64,000 nt of DNA from Antribacter gilvus (GTDB taxonomy: Bacteria > Actinomycetota > Actinomycetes > Actinomycetales > Cellulomonadaceae): positions 1 to 64,000 of the forward strand of contig NZ_QXTH01000003.1 in assembly GCF_003946865.1 (NCBI RefSeq), read 5' to 3'. The first letter of the stretch is position 1, and the number at the start of each line of letters is the position of its first letter. The notes beneath the pieces are model-generated. The model searched no databases. It was given only the letters and a program-made list of their open reading frames with translations, and was not told the DNA's origin. Position numbers and translations under genes: made by a program. Positions 1-8,663 of the stretch are shown here, piece by piece.

Positions 1-40
1 AACCGCACCCGCAGCTGATCTGCGTCCGATGAAGACGACA

Positions 41-83
41 CGGTCCTCGCAACCCCCAAAAACTCTGGGTGTTGCGAGGACCG
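41..83. terminator. hairpin, probable terminator of the gene left of the window
   Basis: Arms 41-58 and 66-83 pair over 18 bases with one mismatch, around a 7-base loop. There is no U-tract, which is usual for high-GC actinobacterial terminators. The gene it would end lies outside the window. Confidence 0.5.
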
Positions 84-372
84 CTAGATAGCCCCAGTCA
101 CCGGGGGCCTTTCGCGTGCCCGGGGGTCTGACCGGCGCCCGCGACCCTCCGACGACCAGGTAACTGTTCCCCCTTTGACGCTGAGACGGGGAACAACGTC
201 CTGGTCGTCGAAGGGTCGCGCTCGTTGCCCCGCCCCCCGGTCGGACGTGTCCGACAGTTCTCCTGATTGTCGCCTGGGGCACTCCCCATGTTCACCCGGT
301 ACGTGCACCGTGACCCGTCGGGTGCGCTTGCCGCGCCCTCCCTCGATGACGACAGGAAGGACGGGTGCGACC
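84..372. other. intergenic region upstream of the phosphoesterase, rich in dyads
   Basis: There is no convincing gene here; reading frames on both strands are short and composed of inverted-repeat sequence. It holds a short GCCCC/GGGGC hairpin near 90-106, the large dyad at 140-220, and a small dyad GTCGGAC-GT-GTCCGAC at 240-255 that could be an operator. No clear -35/-10 pair was identified. The ribosome-binding site of the downstream gene (AGGAAGGA) lies at its right end. Confidence 0.5.
140..220. repeat. 81-nt near-perfect dyad (long stem-loop)
   Basis: Bases 140-160 pair with 200-220 with one mismatch (149/211). A symmetric 4x4 internal loop follows, then a second stem of 165-172 with 188-195 and a 15-base loop. 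It is far longer than an ordinary terminator and lies upstream of the secreted phosphoesterase. It could be a structured 5' leader, a processed RNA or a terminator remnant. Function is unknown. Confidence 0.6.
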
Positions 373-3300
373 ATGCGGTCGACCACAACCAGACGAGGCG
401 GGCGTTCTCGCCGCCGAGAGCAGGTGGGGCTCGTCGCCGCGGTGACGCTCGCCGCGCTGCTCGGCGGCGGAGTCGCCGCCGCAGCCGCGTCCACGCCTGG
501 ACCGACGGCCTCGCCGGCCGCCACGGAGGCCGCCACGGAGGCCGCCGCCCAGGAGGCGAAGGCCAGGCCGACGCTCACGCCAGGCCCGACCACCCCGACG
601 TCGGGCACCCCGGGTCTCGTGCCCGCGGACGGCGCCTTCCTGGAGGGCACCACCACCGTGGCGGCGACGCCGTTCACCGGCGGCGACGACGTGACGGCGC
701 TGACCGTCGACGGTGCGCCCGTCGCGGGCGCGACCCCGACCGTGGGCTCCTCCCGGCTGACCTTCACGGTCGGCAGCAACTCGACCGAGGCCCGGTACGG
801 CAGCTACGTGCTGGTCAACGGCGACTTCCGGGTCGACCTCGGCGACGCGGCCAGCCAGGTCGTCACGCTGGAGATCCCGAACGAGCACCTCGTCACCGGC
901 GAGAACACCGTCGAGGTCGTCGTCGGAGCCATCACGACGAGCTGCGGCAGCAACCACGACGACTTCGTGCTGTCGGACTTCGGCCTGACGCTGCTCGGCG
1001 AGATCGCGGACGGTGAGGAGAACGAGTTCTCCTACGCGTTCGGCGACGGCAGCTGCGGCAGCAACACGTCCCTCCTGCTGCGGGCCGGGCTGAGCTTCTT
1101 CGTGCTCGGCGACCCGCAGGGCACCACGGGCCTCTCCGCCGACGTCGACACCACGACCCTCGCCAACGGCGAGCACGTGGTCGAGGCGCGGACGGCGTCG
1201 GGCGCGGCCACCACCCACACGGTGACCGTCAACAACGCCCCCGCCGGCGCACCCCGCGTCACGCCGGTGGACGGCGCGCTCGTGAACGGCACGCAGATCG
1301 TCACCGCCGCGGCTCCGGCCGACGGCGAGGGCGGCACCGCGTCCCTCACGATCGACGGCACCGAGCCGCCCACGCCCGCCACCCTGGGTGCCGCGGGCGC
1401 GACGTTCTCGTTCGACGTGGGCTCCAACTCGATCGACGACGCGTACCACAACTACCTCCTCGTCAACGGTGCGCGGGTCGAGCTCGGCGGCGACCACGTG
1501 AACGAGCGCGTGGACATCACGATCCCCGGCCGGCTCCTCGTCCCGGGCGACAACACGATCGCCGTCGTCACCGGTGACTACCAGAGCAGCTGCGGCGTCA
1601 ACCGCGACGACTTCGCCATCTCGAACCTGGCTCTCGCCCTCGACGGCGCCACGGTGGCCGGCCACGGCGTGCAGCCGTCGTACTCCTTGGGCGACGGGAA
1701 CTGCGGCAGCAGCAGCGCGCCGCGCGAGATCGAGCACACCTGGACGATCGACGCCCCGGCCGTGCACGTCCAGCCCGCCCTCGGCGCCGGGGACGCGACG
1801 CTCGCGTTCACCGTCGGCACCAACTCGATCGAGGCCCGGTACCACAGCTACCTCCTGGTCAACGGCGAGCAGATCTTCATCGACGACCGCAACTACGTCA
1901 GCGAGCGCGTCGAGATCACCGTCCCGAACGGGCTGCTCAGCCCGGGCTGGAACCGGGTCGACGTGGTGACGGGCACCTTCCCGGGCTCCTGCGGCCAGAA
2001 CCGCGACGACTACTCGCTGTCGGCCGTGACGCTCACCCCCGCGCAGGGCACCGCCACGCAGGCGGCCGTGCTGAGCAGCTACGCCATGGGCGACGGCAAC
2101 TGCGGCAGCAGCGTGAACCCGATGACCGAGGTGGATCTCGCCTTCTTCGTCGACGCCGAGGCCCGCGGCCTCCGCGCGGACGTGGACACGACGCGCCTTG
2201 CGGACGGCCGGCACGAGGTCGCGGCGACGTCGACCACGGGCGAGACCGCCACGCGCACCCTCTTCACCGACAACAGCGCCCCTGTGGTGGCGTCGTCGTC
2301 TCCCGCGGCGGGCGAGGTGCTCAGCTCGAGCGCGCCGCTCGCGGTCACCCTCGAGGACGCGTCCGGCGTGGTCTCCGGGCCGGACGTGACGCTCGACGGC
2401 GCCGCCGTGGCTCTCGGCGACCTGGTGGGTCCGGGCCTGACGGCCGGCGAGCACGTGCTCGCCGTGTCCGCCACGGACGGCCTGGGCAACGCGGCCACGC
2501 GGGAGGTCCGCTTCTCCAGCGCGGGCATCCCCGACGTGCCCGCCGACCTCGCCCCCGCGGTCGGCGCGACCGACCAGCAGGGCACCGTCACCCTCTCGGC
2601 CACCGTGGCCGAGCCCGACGGCGGGGACGTCACCGCGACGTTCTCGCAGGCTGAGATCCTCACCCCGAACCAGGCCTGGTCCGGCACCTCCGAGGACGTG
2701 CCGACCACGCTGGTCGTGCCGGGTGAGAAGAACCTGGGCCGCACCCAGGACCTGGCCCCCGGCGACGGGAAGTCGCTCGCGGCGCCCGCCGGACGGGACG
2801 TCACCTACCAGCGCTTCGACGTCCAGGTGAAGGGCGGCGTCGAGGCTCCGGTGCTGCGCTGGGAGGGGACGGTCGACCCCGAGCGTCTCGCCTCGCTGTA
2901 CGCGTGGGACGTCGTGGCCGGCGCCTGGGACCTCGTAGGCCGGGCGCGCGGCGCCGTCGAGGGCGCCACGGTGCTCGAGGCGGCGGTGGACCCCGCGGCC
3001 CACGTGGACGGCCAGCAGGTGCACGTGCTGGTCACGGGCGAGGACCCCTTCGCCGACGACATCGAGCCCGGCGACCCGGACAGGTTCGCGGACCCCGAGG
3101 ACTACGACTTCTCGATCGTCCACCTCACCGACACGCAGTACCTGTCGGAGGGCGCCGTGGAGCACGACACCGCCGAGGAGCGCGCCGTCTGGGCGTCCGC
3201 CTACTCCGGCATCGTGGACTGGGTCGCCCAGAACGCCGAGGACCGCAAGATCTCGTACGTGGCACACACCGGCGACATCACCGAGAACAACATCCGGCCG

Positions 3301-4338
3301 CCGGCCACGCCCGAGCTGGCGCAGCAGGCCGTGGGCGAGTTCGAGTTCTCGTCCGCGCAGCAGCGCGTGCTCGACGACGCGGGCGTGCCGAACGGCGTGG
3401 TCGCGGGCAACCACGACAACCAGTCAGGCCGGGACGGGACGCTGTACAACGAGTACTTCGGCCCCGACCGGTACGCGGCACTCTCGCAGGAGTGGGAGCA
3501 CGCCGAGTACGGCGGCCCGTGGCGCGAGGGCGACAACGAGAACCACTACGACCTTTTCTCGGCCGGTGGCCTCGACTTCGTGGTGGTGGGCCTGTCCTAC
3601 GGCGTGACGCGCGACGAGGCCGAGTGGGCCGACTCGATCCTCAAGCGGTTCTCGGACCGCAACGCCATCGTGCTCACGCACGACTACCTCGAGCCGTCCA
3701 GCGCGCCCGACGGTCGCGGCGCCGCGTACGGCGGGACGGACGGCCCGATGCTCTACAAGACGGTGGTGGAGGACAACCCGAACGTGTTCCTCATCCTCGC
3801 CGGGCACCGCCACGGCGTGGGTACCAACGTGAAGCCGCAGGTGGGCGATGTGGGCCACGGCGTGGTCGAGCTCCTCGCGGACTACCAGTTCTACACGGTG
3901 CCCGCGGGCCAGGTGGGCCTGGGCGAGCACTACGAGGACCCGGCGACCCGGCTGCGGCTCGGCGCGTCGTTCTTCCGGATGCTCCAGTTCGACGTGGACC
4001 GCGGCGAGATGATCGTGGACACCTACTCGCCCATGCTCGGTGAGTTCGGCGCCACCGAGTACGACGAGGACCAGAAGTACAACGGCCTCGAGGACAACAT
4101 GGTGCTCCCCGTGGACCTCACGTCGCGCACCACGTCGTTCACCACGGACTCCGTGGTGGTCTACGACCCGGTGTCGGTGATCGGGTCCGCCACGGCGGCC
4201 TCCGGCTCGGCGGCCACCGTCCAGTGGGCCGGCCTCCAGCCCGGCACCACCTACGCGTGGATCGTCACCGCCCGCAGCACGGGCGGCGGGGTGACGACGG
4301 CGTCGCCGTCGTACTTCACGACGGCCCCGAAGAAGTAG
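373..4338 (+). CDS. secreted calcineurin-like metallophosphoesterase with three Cys-paired repeat modules
   Basis: This encodes 1321 aa. The ATG at 373 is chosen because AGGAAGGA lies just upstream and it opens a signal peptide: Arg-rich start, then a hydrophobic stretch LVAAVTLAALLGGGVAAAAA. The metallophosphoesterase domain lies near residues 910-1230. It shows HLTDTQ (H917, D920), TGDIT (D968), GNHD (1012-1015) and GHRH (1144-1147), the usual binuclear-metal ligands. Before it are three related modules of about 105 aa (nt about 745-1065, 1385-1715 and 1783-2112), each containing SCG-x-N-x-DD and GDG-x-CGS Cys motifs, then Ig-like segments. The C-terminus (TYAWIVTA) resembles a fibronectin III strand. 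It is probably an exported phosphatase or phosphodiesterase; the substrate is unknown. No LPXTG anchor is seen. Confidence 0.85.
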   Translation: MRSTTTRRGGRSRRREQVGLVAAVTLAALLGGGVAAAAASTPGPTASPAATEAATEAAAQEAKARPTLTPGPTTPTSGTPGLVPADGAFLEGTTTVAATPFTGGDDVTALTVDGAPVAGATPTVGSSRLTFTVGSNSTEARYGSYVLVNGDFRVDLGDAASQVVTLEIPNEHLVTGENTVEVVVGAITTSCGSNHDDFVLSDFGLTLLGEIADGEENEFSYAFGDGSCGSNTSLLLRAGLSFFVLGDPQGTTGLSADVDTTTLANGEHVVEARTASGAATTHTVTVNNAPAGAPRVTPVDGALVNGTQIVTAAAPADGEGGTASLTIDGTEPPTPATLGAAGATFSFDVGSNSIDDAYHNYLLVNGARVELGGDHVNERVDITIPGRLLVPGDNTIAVVTGDYQSSCGVNRDDFAISNLALALDGATVAGHGVQPSYSLGDGNCGSSSAPREIEHTWTIDAPAVHVQPALGAGDATLAFTVGTNSIEARYHSYLLVNGEQIFIDDRNYVSERVEITVPNGLLSPGWNRVDVVTGTFPGSCGQNRDDYSLSAVTLTPAQGTATQAAVLSSYAMGDGNCGSSVNPMTEVDLAFFVDAEARGLRADVDTTRLADGRHEVAATSTTGETATRTLFTDNSAPVVASSSPAAGEVLSSSAPLAVTLEDASGVVSGPDVTLDGAAVALGDLVGPGLTAGEHVLAVSATDGLGNAATREVRFSSAGIPDVPADLAPAVGATDQQGTVTLSATVAEPDGGDVTATFSQAEILTPNQAWSGTSEDVPTTLVVPGEKNLGRTQDLAPGDGKSLAAPAGRDVTYQRFDVQVKGGVEAPVLRWEGTVDPERLASLYAWDVVAGAWDLVGRARGAVEGATVLEAAVDPAAHVDGQQVHVLVTGEDPFADDIEPGDPDRFADPEDYDFSIVHLTDTQYLSEGAVEHDTAEERAVWASAYSGIVDWVAQNAEDRKISYVAHTGDITENNIRPPATPELAQQAVGEFEFSSAQQRVLDDAGVPNGVVAGNHDNQSGRDGTLYNEYFGPDRYAALSQEWEHAEYGGPWREGDNENHYDLFSAGGLDFVVVGLSYGVTRDEAEWADSILKRFSDRNAIVLTHDYLEPSSAPDGRGAAYGGTDGPMLYKTVVEDNPNVFLILAGHRHGVGTNVKPQVGDVGHGVVELLADYQFYTVPAGQVGLGEHYEDPATRLRLGASFFRMLQFDVDRGEMIVDTYSPMLGEFGATEYDEDQKYNGLEDNMVLPVDLTSRTTSFTTDSVVVYDPVSVIGSATAASGSAATVQWAGLQPGTTYAWIVTARSTGGGVTTASPSYFTTAPKK

Positions 4339-4343
4339 CCACA

Positions 4344-4410
4344 GCCTCGGCGACCTGGTCGCCGAGGCGAGCGGCCGGCGTCGGGCCCCCTGTCCGACGC
4401 CGGCCCGCTC
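4344..4410. terminator. two tandem hairpins between convergent genes
   Basis: Hairpin 1 is GCCTCGGCGAC at 4344-4354 pairing with 4358-4368 around a 3-base loop. Hairpin 2 pairs 4369-4384 with 4394-4410 with one bulged base. They lie between the convergent phosphoesterase and hydrolase genes, so they likely act as a bidirectional terminator. Confidence 0.7.
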
Positions 4411-4473
4411 GTCGCCCCCGGGCTGAAGCCCCCGAGTTGTCAGAAGCTCTGGTGCGGGCCCGTCGCCCGCCGC

Positions 4474-5337
4474 TCAGAGCACCTCGCGCAGGCGGGCGGC
4501 GAAGGCGTCGGGCTTACCCGTCTGGCCGTACTCGCCGCCCAGGAAGCCGCCGTGGTCGCTGGGGAAGACGCTGGGCTCCGTGCCGAGCAGCGCGGCCACG
4601 GCGTCGGCCCCGCGGGCGGCCAGCTGGGCGCCGGACTCCTCGCCCCGCGCGACGACGACGCGCGTGGGGGCCGAGCGGAGGGCGTCGGCGTCCGGCACGT
4701 AGTCGGGGAGCGTCCTCAGGCTGACGCCGAGGAGCTGGTCGTCGCGCGACCCGTCGTCCTCGGTCGGCAGCCCGAACATGGCGGGGTCGGGCGTGTTCTG
4801 CTCCACCCAGCCCTCCGGGATCGGGCCCTCGTGGGTCACGATCGCGATGAACTGCGCCATCGCGGGGCCGAGGCCCTTGCTCAGGTAGGTCTGGTGGATG
4901 CCGAGCATCGCCGCGTGGGCCGCGTCGCCGTCGGGCAGCACGCGGGGGACGGGCGGCTCGTGGGCGACGAGGGTGCGCACGTCGCCCGGGTGGGCCTCGA
5001 CCCACGCGAGGGCGTTCACGGCGCCGCCGCTCGACGCGAAGACGTCCACCGGGCCGGCGCCCAGCTCGGCGACGAGGCGGTGCAGGTCGTCGGCGTGGGT
5101 GTGGGGCGTGGCGGGGGCGGCGCCCGGCTCGAGGGTGCTCCGCTCGATCCCGCGCGGGTCGTACGTGACGACCGTGCGGTCGGTGAAGTGCCCGGCCATC
5201 GTGGCGAAGCCTTCCGCGCCCATCGGCGAGCCGATGAGCACCAGGGGAGTCTCGTCGCCCGCCGACTCCGCCGGCCGCACGTCGTAGGTCAGCACGGCGC
5301 CCGGAACGTCGAGCGTGGCGGTCTTCTTCTCGGACAT
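4474..5337 (-). CDS. alpha/beta-fold hydrolase
   Basis: This encodes 287 aa. The ATG at 5337 is chosen over an upstream in-frame start because GAGGAG sits just ahead of it and the protein then begins directly with the fold (MSEKKTATLDVPG). The oxyanion-region segment is LVLIGSPMGAEGF. The nucleophile elbow is ASSGGA (Ser in SSGG), an atypical form of GxSxG found in a group of small actinobacterial hydrolases. The likely catalytic His is in SDHGGF near the C-terminus. No signal peptide is seen, so it is cytoplasmic. It lies 88 bases downstream of padR on the same strand, so the regulator may control or be cotranscribed with it. The substrate cannot be assigned. Confidence 0.8.
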   Translation of the reverse strand: MSEKKTATLDVPGAVLTYDVRPAESAGDETPLVLIGSPMGAEGFATMAGHFTDRTVVTYDPRGIERSTLEPGAAPATPHTHADDLHRLVAELGAGPVDVFASSGGAVNALAWVEAHPGDVRTLVAHEPPVPRVLPDGDAAHAAMLGIHQTYLSKGLGPAMAQFIAIVTHEGPIPEGWVEQNTPDPAMFGLPTEDDGSRDDQLLGVSLRTLPDYVPDADALRSAPTRVVVARGEESGAQLAARGADAVAALLGTEPSVFPSDHGGFLGGEYGQTGKPDAFAARLREVL

Positions 5338-5425
5338 CGTGAGCTCCTCGGGCTGTACCGGCCGGGCACTGCTGTGCCCCTGGGAGAAGAGACGACGGCC
5401 GCACGGGGAACTCATCGGTCGGCGG

Positions 5426-6031
5426 TCAGTCCGGCGGTCGCGACGCCAGAATCTCCTTGGTGTCCCAGGTCAGGGAGCCCGTGCGGAGGTCGGCGACCAC
5501 CTGCCGGACCCATCCCAGCTCAGCCTGTGTGACGGTGACGAAGTGCTCGTGCTCGAGCATGAGCACCCGGGGCAGGCTCAGCTCCTGGGCGTACGCCGCC
5601 TCGTGCGCGGCCTGCTCCAGGGCAACCTCGAGCGCGGCGGCGCGCTCTTCGAGCCGGACCCGGACCAGGTCGGGCGCCGTGATGGCGAGCACCGCGAGTA
5701 CTGCCCGGAACTCCGGGAACTCGCGCGCGGGCGTGGCGAGGGCGGCGTCCATCCAGCGCCGCAGCGCGTCGCGGCCGGTCGCCGTGAGGGCGTAGACGAT
5801 CCGGGCCGGTGCCGTGTCGGCCGCCCGCTTCTCATGGACCTCGATGAGCCCGTCCCGGACCAGGCGCTCGATCGCCTGGTAGACGCTGTTGCTGCGCGCC
5901 ACGTTGACGACGTCGTCCTTGCGCCGCGTCTTGATGAGCCGCTGCATCCGGTACGCGTGCATGGGCTCCTCGGCCAGCAGCGCCAGCAGGACCATGGCGA
6001 GGGGGGAACGCGGCCGGGAGTCGAGGGTCAC
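5426..6031 (-). CDS. PadR-family transcriptional regulator
   Basis: This encodes 201 aa from a GTG start. The N-terminal winged helix (LLALLAEEPMHAYRMQRLI, then SVYQAIERLVRDGLIEV) is the PadR signature, followed by the longer helical C-terminal domain of the Vir-like subgroup. It is divergent from the flavin monooxygenase at 6102. PadR proteins typically repress an adjacent divergent gene and are relieved by a small, often phenolic, molecule. The 70-base gap contains two ATG(G)-N-CAT type half-palindromes over the monooxygenase promoter. The inference is that it autoregulates and represses the monooxygenase. The ligand is unknown. Confidence 0.85.
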   Translation of the reverse strand: MTLDSRPRSPLAMVLLALLAEEPMHAYRMQRLIKTRRKDDVVNVARSNSVYQAIERLVRDGLIEVHEKRAADTAPARIVYALTATGRDALRRWMDAALATPAREFPEFRAVLAVLAITAPDLVRVRLEERAAALEVALEQAAHEAAYAQELSLPRVLMLEHEHFVTVTQAELGWVRQVVADLRTGSLTWDTKEILASRPPD

Positions 6032-6065
6032 GGCGTCCAGCCTATCGACGAGACCTCGCCGAGGC

Positions 6066-6103
6066 TTGCCAGATTATGGTTAGCCATTTTATGGTATTTA
6101 CAT
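6066..6103 (+). promoter_or_regulatory. leaderless promoter and candidate PadR operator for the monooxygenase
   Basis: The -35 TTGCCA is at 6066-6071, the spacer is 18 bases, and the -10 TATGGT is at 6090-6095. The ATG at 6102 lies 6 bases after the -10, so the transcript should begin at the start codon; no Shine-Dalgarno is present. Overlapping it are the imperfect palindromes ATGGTTAGCCAT (6076-6087) and ATGGTATTTACAT (6091-6103), which resemble PadR ATGT/ACAT half sites. This AT-rich patch stands out in the local GC context. Confidence 0.6.
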
Positions 6104-7292
6104 GAGAGCGATCATCATCGGAGCGGGCATCACCGGGCCCGTGACCGCCATGGCCCTGCAGAAGGCGGGCATCGACGCGACGGTCTTCGAGGCGTACCAC
6201 CGCACCGCGGACGGCGTCGGCGCCTACCTCAACCTCGCCCCCAACGGGCTCGCCGCCCTGAGGATCCTGGGGATCGACCCCCGGGAGCTCGGCGGCTTCG
6301 ACACCCCCGCTCTGGAGCTCCGCGGGTCCTCCGGCAGGGTCCTCGCGCGGCTGCCGATGGGGCGCGACGGCGCCGTGAGCCAGACCGTGCGCCGCTCGGA
6401 CCTCTACGTCCGACTCCGCGACGAGGCGGCGCGGCGGGGCGTCCCGCTCGAGTTCGGCAAGCGGCTCGTCGACGCGACCACGCGGCCCGACGGCGTCGTG
6501 GTCGCCTCGTTCGCGGACGGCACCACAGCGGAAGGAGACGTCCTCGTCGGCGCGGACGGCCTGCACTCCCGGACGCGGGCCATCCTCGACCCGGACTGCC
6601 CGCCGCCCCGCTACACGGGCCTCCTGAACACCGGGGGCTACGCGTCGGGCGTCGAGGTCGACACGCCCACGGGGATGTTCACCATGGTCTTCGGCCGGCG
6701 GGCCTTCTTCGCCTACGCCCACCGCGGCCCGGGCGACGTCTGGTGGTTCGCCAACGTGCCGCGATCCCGCGCGGCGAGCCCGGAGGAGCTCGCGGTCTGG
6801 ACGCCTGAGCGCTGGCGGTCGGAGCTCGTGAGGCTGTTCGCCGACGACGACAGCCCGGCGCTCGACCTGATCGCTGCTTCGCCCGAGATCATCCCGCCGT
6901 GGAACACCCTCGACCTGCCGTCCGTGCCGGTCTGGCGGCGGGGGCCGGTCGGGCTGATCGGGGACGCGGCCCACGCCATCTCGCCCACCTCCGGGCAGGG
7001 GGCCTCCCTGGCGATCGAGGACGGCGTGCTGCTGGCGCGGTTCCTCCGCGACCACGACGACCCGGCTACCGGCTTCGCGGGCTTCGAGGCCGCGCGCCGA
7101 CGCCGGGTGGAGAGACTCATCGCGCAGGCGAAGCGCACGTCCAACCAGAAGATCCCGAACCCGCTCACCCGGGCCCTGCGCGACCACGTGATCCTCCCGC
7201 TGGTCGGCAGGGCGGCGGCGCGGACCACGCACGACTGGGTGACCGACCACCGGATCGACTGGGACGAGCCGGCCTCCCGGCCGGCTACCTGA
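6102..7292 (+). CDS. FAD-dependent (class A flavoprotein) monooxygenase
   Basis: This encodes 396 aa. The N-terminal Rossmann motif is IIIGAGITGPVTAMAL (GxGxxG). The mid-protein DG motif is VLVGADGLHSRTR. The ribityl-binding motif is GLIGDAAHAISPTSGQGA. These are the three signatures of NAD(P)H-dependent aromatic hydroxylase-type enzymes, and the length is normal for the family. It is cytosolic. It is read away from the PadR regulator, which suggests induction by an aromatic or xenobiotic compound. The substrate could be a phenolic, tetracycline-like or other planar compound; sequence alone does not decide. Confidence 0.87.
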   Translation: MRAIIIGAGITGPVTAMALQKAGIDATVFEAYHRTADGVGAYLNLAPNGLAALRILGIDPRELGGFDTPALELRGSSGRVLARLPMGRDGAVSQTVRRSDLYVRLRDEAARRGVPLEFGKRLVDATTRPDGVVVASFADGTTAEGDVLVGADGLHSRTRAILDPDCPPPRYTGLLNTGGYASGVEVDTPTGMFTMVFGRRAFFAYAHRGPGDVWWFANVPRSRAASPEELAVWTPERWRSELVRLFADDDSPALDLIAASPEIIPPWNTLDLPSVPVWRRGPVGLIGDAAHAISPTSGQGASLAIEDGVLLARFLRDHDDPATGFAGFEAARRRRVERLIAQAKRTSNQKIPNPLTRALRDHVILPLVGRAAARTTHDWVTDHRIDWDEPASRPAT

Positions 7293-7376
7293 GGTGCGCG
7301 GTCACCCTTCGGCCCGCGCGGCATTTCACCCCATATGAGCGAGCGGGCGATCGCGGGCCCATGGGACGCTCGACCC

Positions 7377-7847
7377 ATGAATCGCAGTGTTGCGCGCCCT
7401 GCGCGTCGGATCGTCGTCGTCCTCGCCGCAGCCGCGGTCGCCGCCGCCCTCGGCGCCTGCAGCCCCCAGGACCTGGTGGACGGGGCGGTCGAGAACGCCG
7501 TCGAGCAGCAGACCGGCGCGGACGTGGACGTCGAGACGGACGGCAGCCTCCCGGCGGACTTCCCTGCCGACGTGGTCCCGCTCGTCGACGGGAAGATCTC
7601 GCACGGCGTCGGCAACGACACGGACGGCGGCAAGGTGTGGATCGTCGCGATGGAGTACGACGGCACCGCCGACGAGGCCACCACCGCCGCGCGCGACGCG
7701 CTCACGGCGGCCGGATTCGCCGAGCCCGAGGGCATGACCGGGATGGGGCTGCTCGAGAAGGACGACTACCAGGTCCTCGTGGTCTCGGCGGGCCAGGGCG
7801 GTGTGACGGCGCTCAGCTACACCGTCACCCTGCGCCCGGCGGGGTAG
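7377..7847 (+). CDS. small predicted lipoprotein of unknown function
   Basis: This encodes 156 aa. The start at 7377 gives a standard lipoprotein signal: RRIVVVLAAAAVAAALGAC with the lipidated Cys at residue 28. An upstream in-frame ATG (7335) would only lengthen the n-region. A weak -10 (GACGCT, 7365-7370) sits 6 bases before the ATG, the same spacing as at other leaderless genes here. The mature part is acidic, with a two-strand alpha/beta pattern (VWIVAMEYDGTADEATTAAR and YQVLVVSAGQGG). No family was recognised. It probably sits on the outer face of the cytoplasmic membrane. Confidence 0.75.
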   Translation: MNRSVARPARRIVVVLAAAAVAAALGACSPQDLVDGAVENAVEQQTGADVDVETDGSLPADFPADVVPLVDGKISHGVGNDTDGGKVWIVAMEYDGTADEATTAARDALTAAGFAEPEGMTGMGLLEKDDYQVLVVSAGQGGVTALSYTVTLRPAG

Positions 7848-7875
7848 GTCTCGCAGGGCACGGGTGCCGCGCCCG

Positions 7876-7881
7876 TACCCT
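7876..7881 (+). promoter_or_regulatory. -10 box of leaderless trmB
   Basis: TACCCT lies 6 bases before the GTG start at 7888, and no Shine-Dalgarno intervenes. It matches the TANNNT-N6-start pattern seen repeatedly in this window. Confidence 0.5.
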
Positions 7882-7887
7882 TGAAGC

Positions 7888-8643
7888 GTGAGCCAGACCG
7901 CGCCCCCCGACCTGTCCCGCTTCCGCAAGCAGCCCGTCTCGTTCGTGCGTCGAAGCGGCAGGCTCACGGACAAGCAGCAGCGTGCCTGGGACGCCCGGGG
8001 GGACGCGTACGTGATCGACGTGCCGCGGGCCGTCGCCCGCACCTCGGTGGAGCTGACGTGGTCGCTCGACGTCCCGCAAGCCTTCGGCCGGACGGCGCCG
8101 CTCGTCCTGGAGATCGGTTCAGGGCTGGGGGAGTGCGTCGCGGCCGCCGCGTCGTCGGACCCCGCCCGTGACTTCCTCGCCGTCGAGGTCTACGAGCCGG
8201 GCCTGGCGCAGACCGTCGTCCGCGCGGAGCGCGCGGGCCTCGAGCTCGGTCAGGAAGGGCTCCCGAACCTGCGCCTGGTCCAGGCGAACGCCGCGGAGCT
8301 CCTGGACACCGCGCTGCCCGCAGGGTCGCTGGACGAGCTGTGGGTGTTCTTCCCGGACCCGTGGCACAAGTCGCGCCACCACAAGCGCCGCCTGGTCAAC
8401 GGGTCGTTCGCCGAGCTGGCCGCCCGCGCGGTGCGGCCGGGCGGGACGTGGCGGCTGGCGACGGACTGGGCCGAGTACGCGGAGCAGATGATCGCGGTCG
8501 TGGAGGCGTCCGGCCACTTCCGCAACGCGCACGGCGCCGGCCGCACCGCCCCGCGGTTCCCGGGGCGGGTCCTGACGAGCTTCGAGCGCAAGGCGCACGC
8601 CGCCGGACGGGCCATCACGGACCTGGAGTACGTCCGGGTCTGA
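7888..8643 (+). CDS. trmB: tRNA (guanine-N7-)-methyltransferase
   Basis: This encodes 251 aa from GTG. TrmB forms m7G46 in the variable loop of tRNAs using S-adenosylmethionine. The SAM motif is LVLEIGSGLGE. The family signature is FFPDPWHKSRHHKRRLVNGSF, whose central Asp, Lys and Arg residues bind tRNA and guanine. The actinobacterial N-terminal extension (FRKQPVSFVRRSGRLTDKQQ) is present. The gene is monocistronic and converges on the ABC importer, with a palindromic repeat between them. Confidence 0.95.
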   Translation: MSQTAPPDLSRFRKQPVSFVRRSGRLTDKQQRAWDARGDAYVIDVPRAVARTSVELTWSLDVPQAFGRTAPLVLEIGSGLGECVAAAASSDPARDFLAVEVYEPGLAQTVVRAERAGLELGQEGLPNLRLVQANAAELLDTALPAGSLDELWVFFPDPWHKSRHHKRRLVNGSFAELAARAVRPGGTWRLATDWAEYAEQMIAVVEASGHFRNAHGAGRTAPRFPGRVLTSFERKAHAAGRAITDLEYVRV

Positions 8644-8663
8644 CCCGACGGTCCGCCGCCCCT

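Noticed and set aside
84-779. Minus-strand frames in the leader region of the phosphoesterase
   Set aside because: They run through the large inverted repeat and into the signal-peptide coding region, with low-complexity Ala/Val/Pro composition and no ribosome-binding site.
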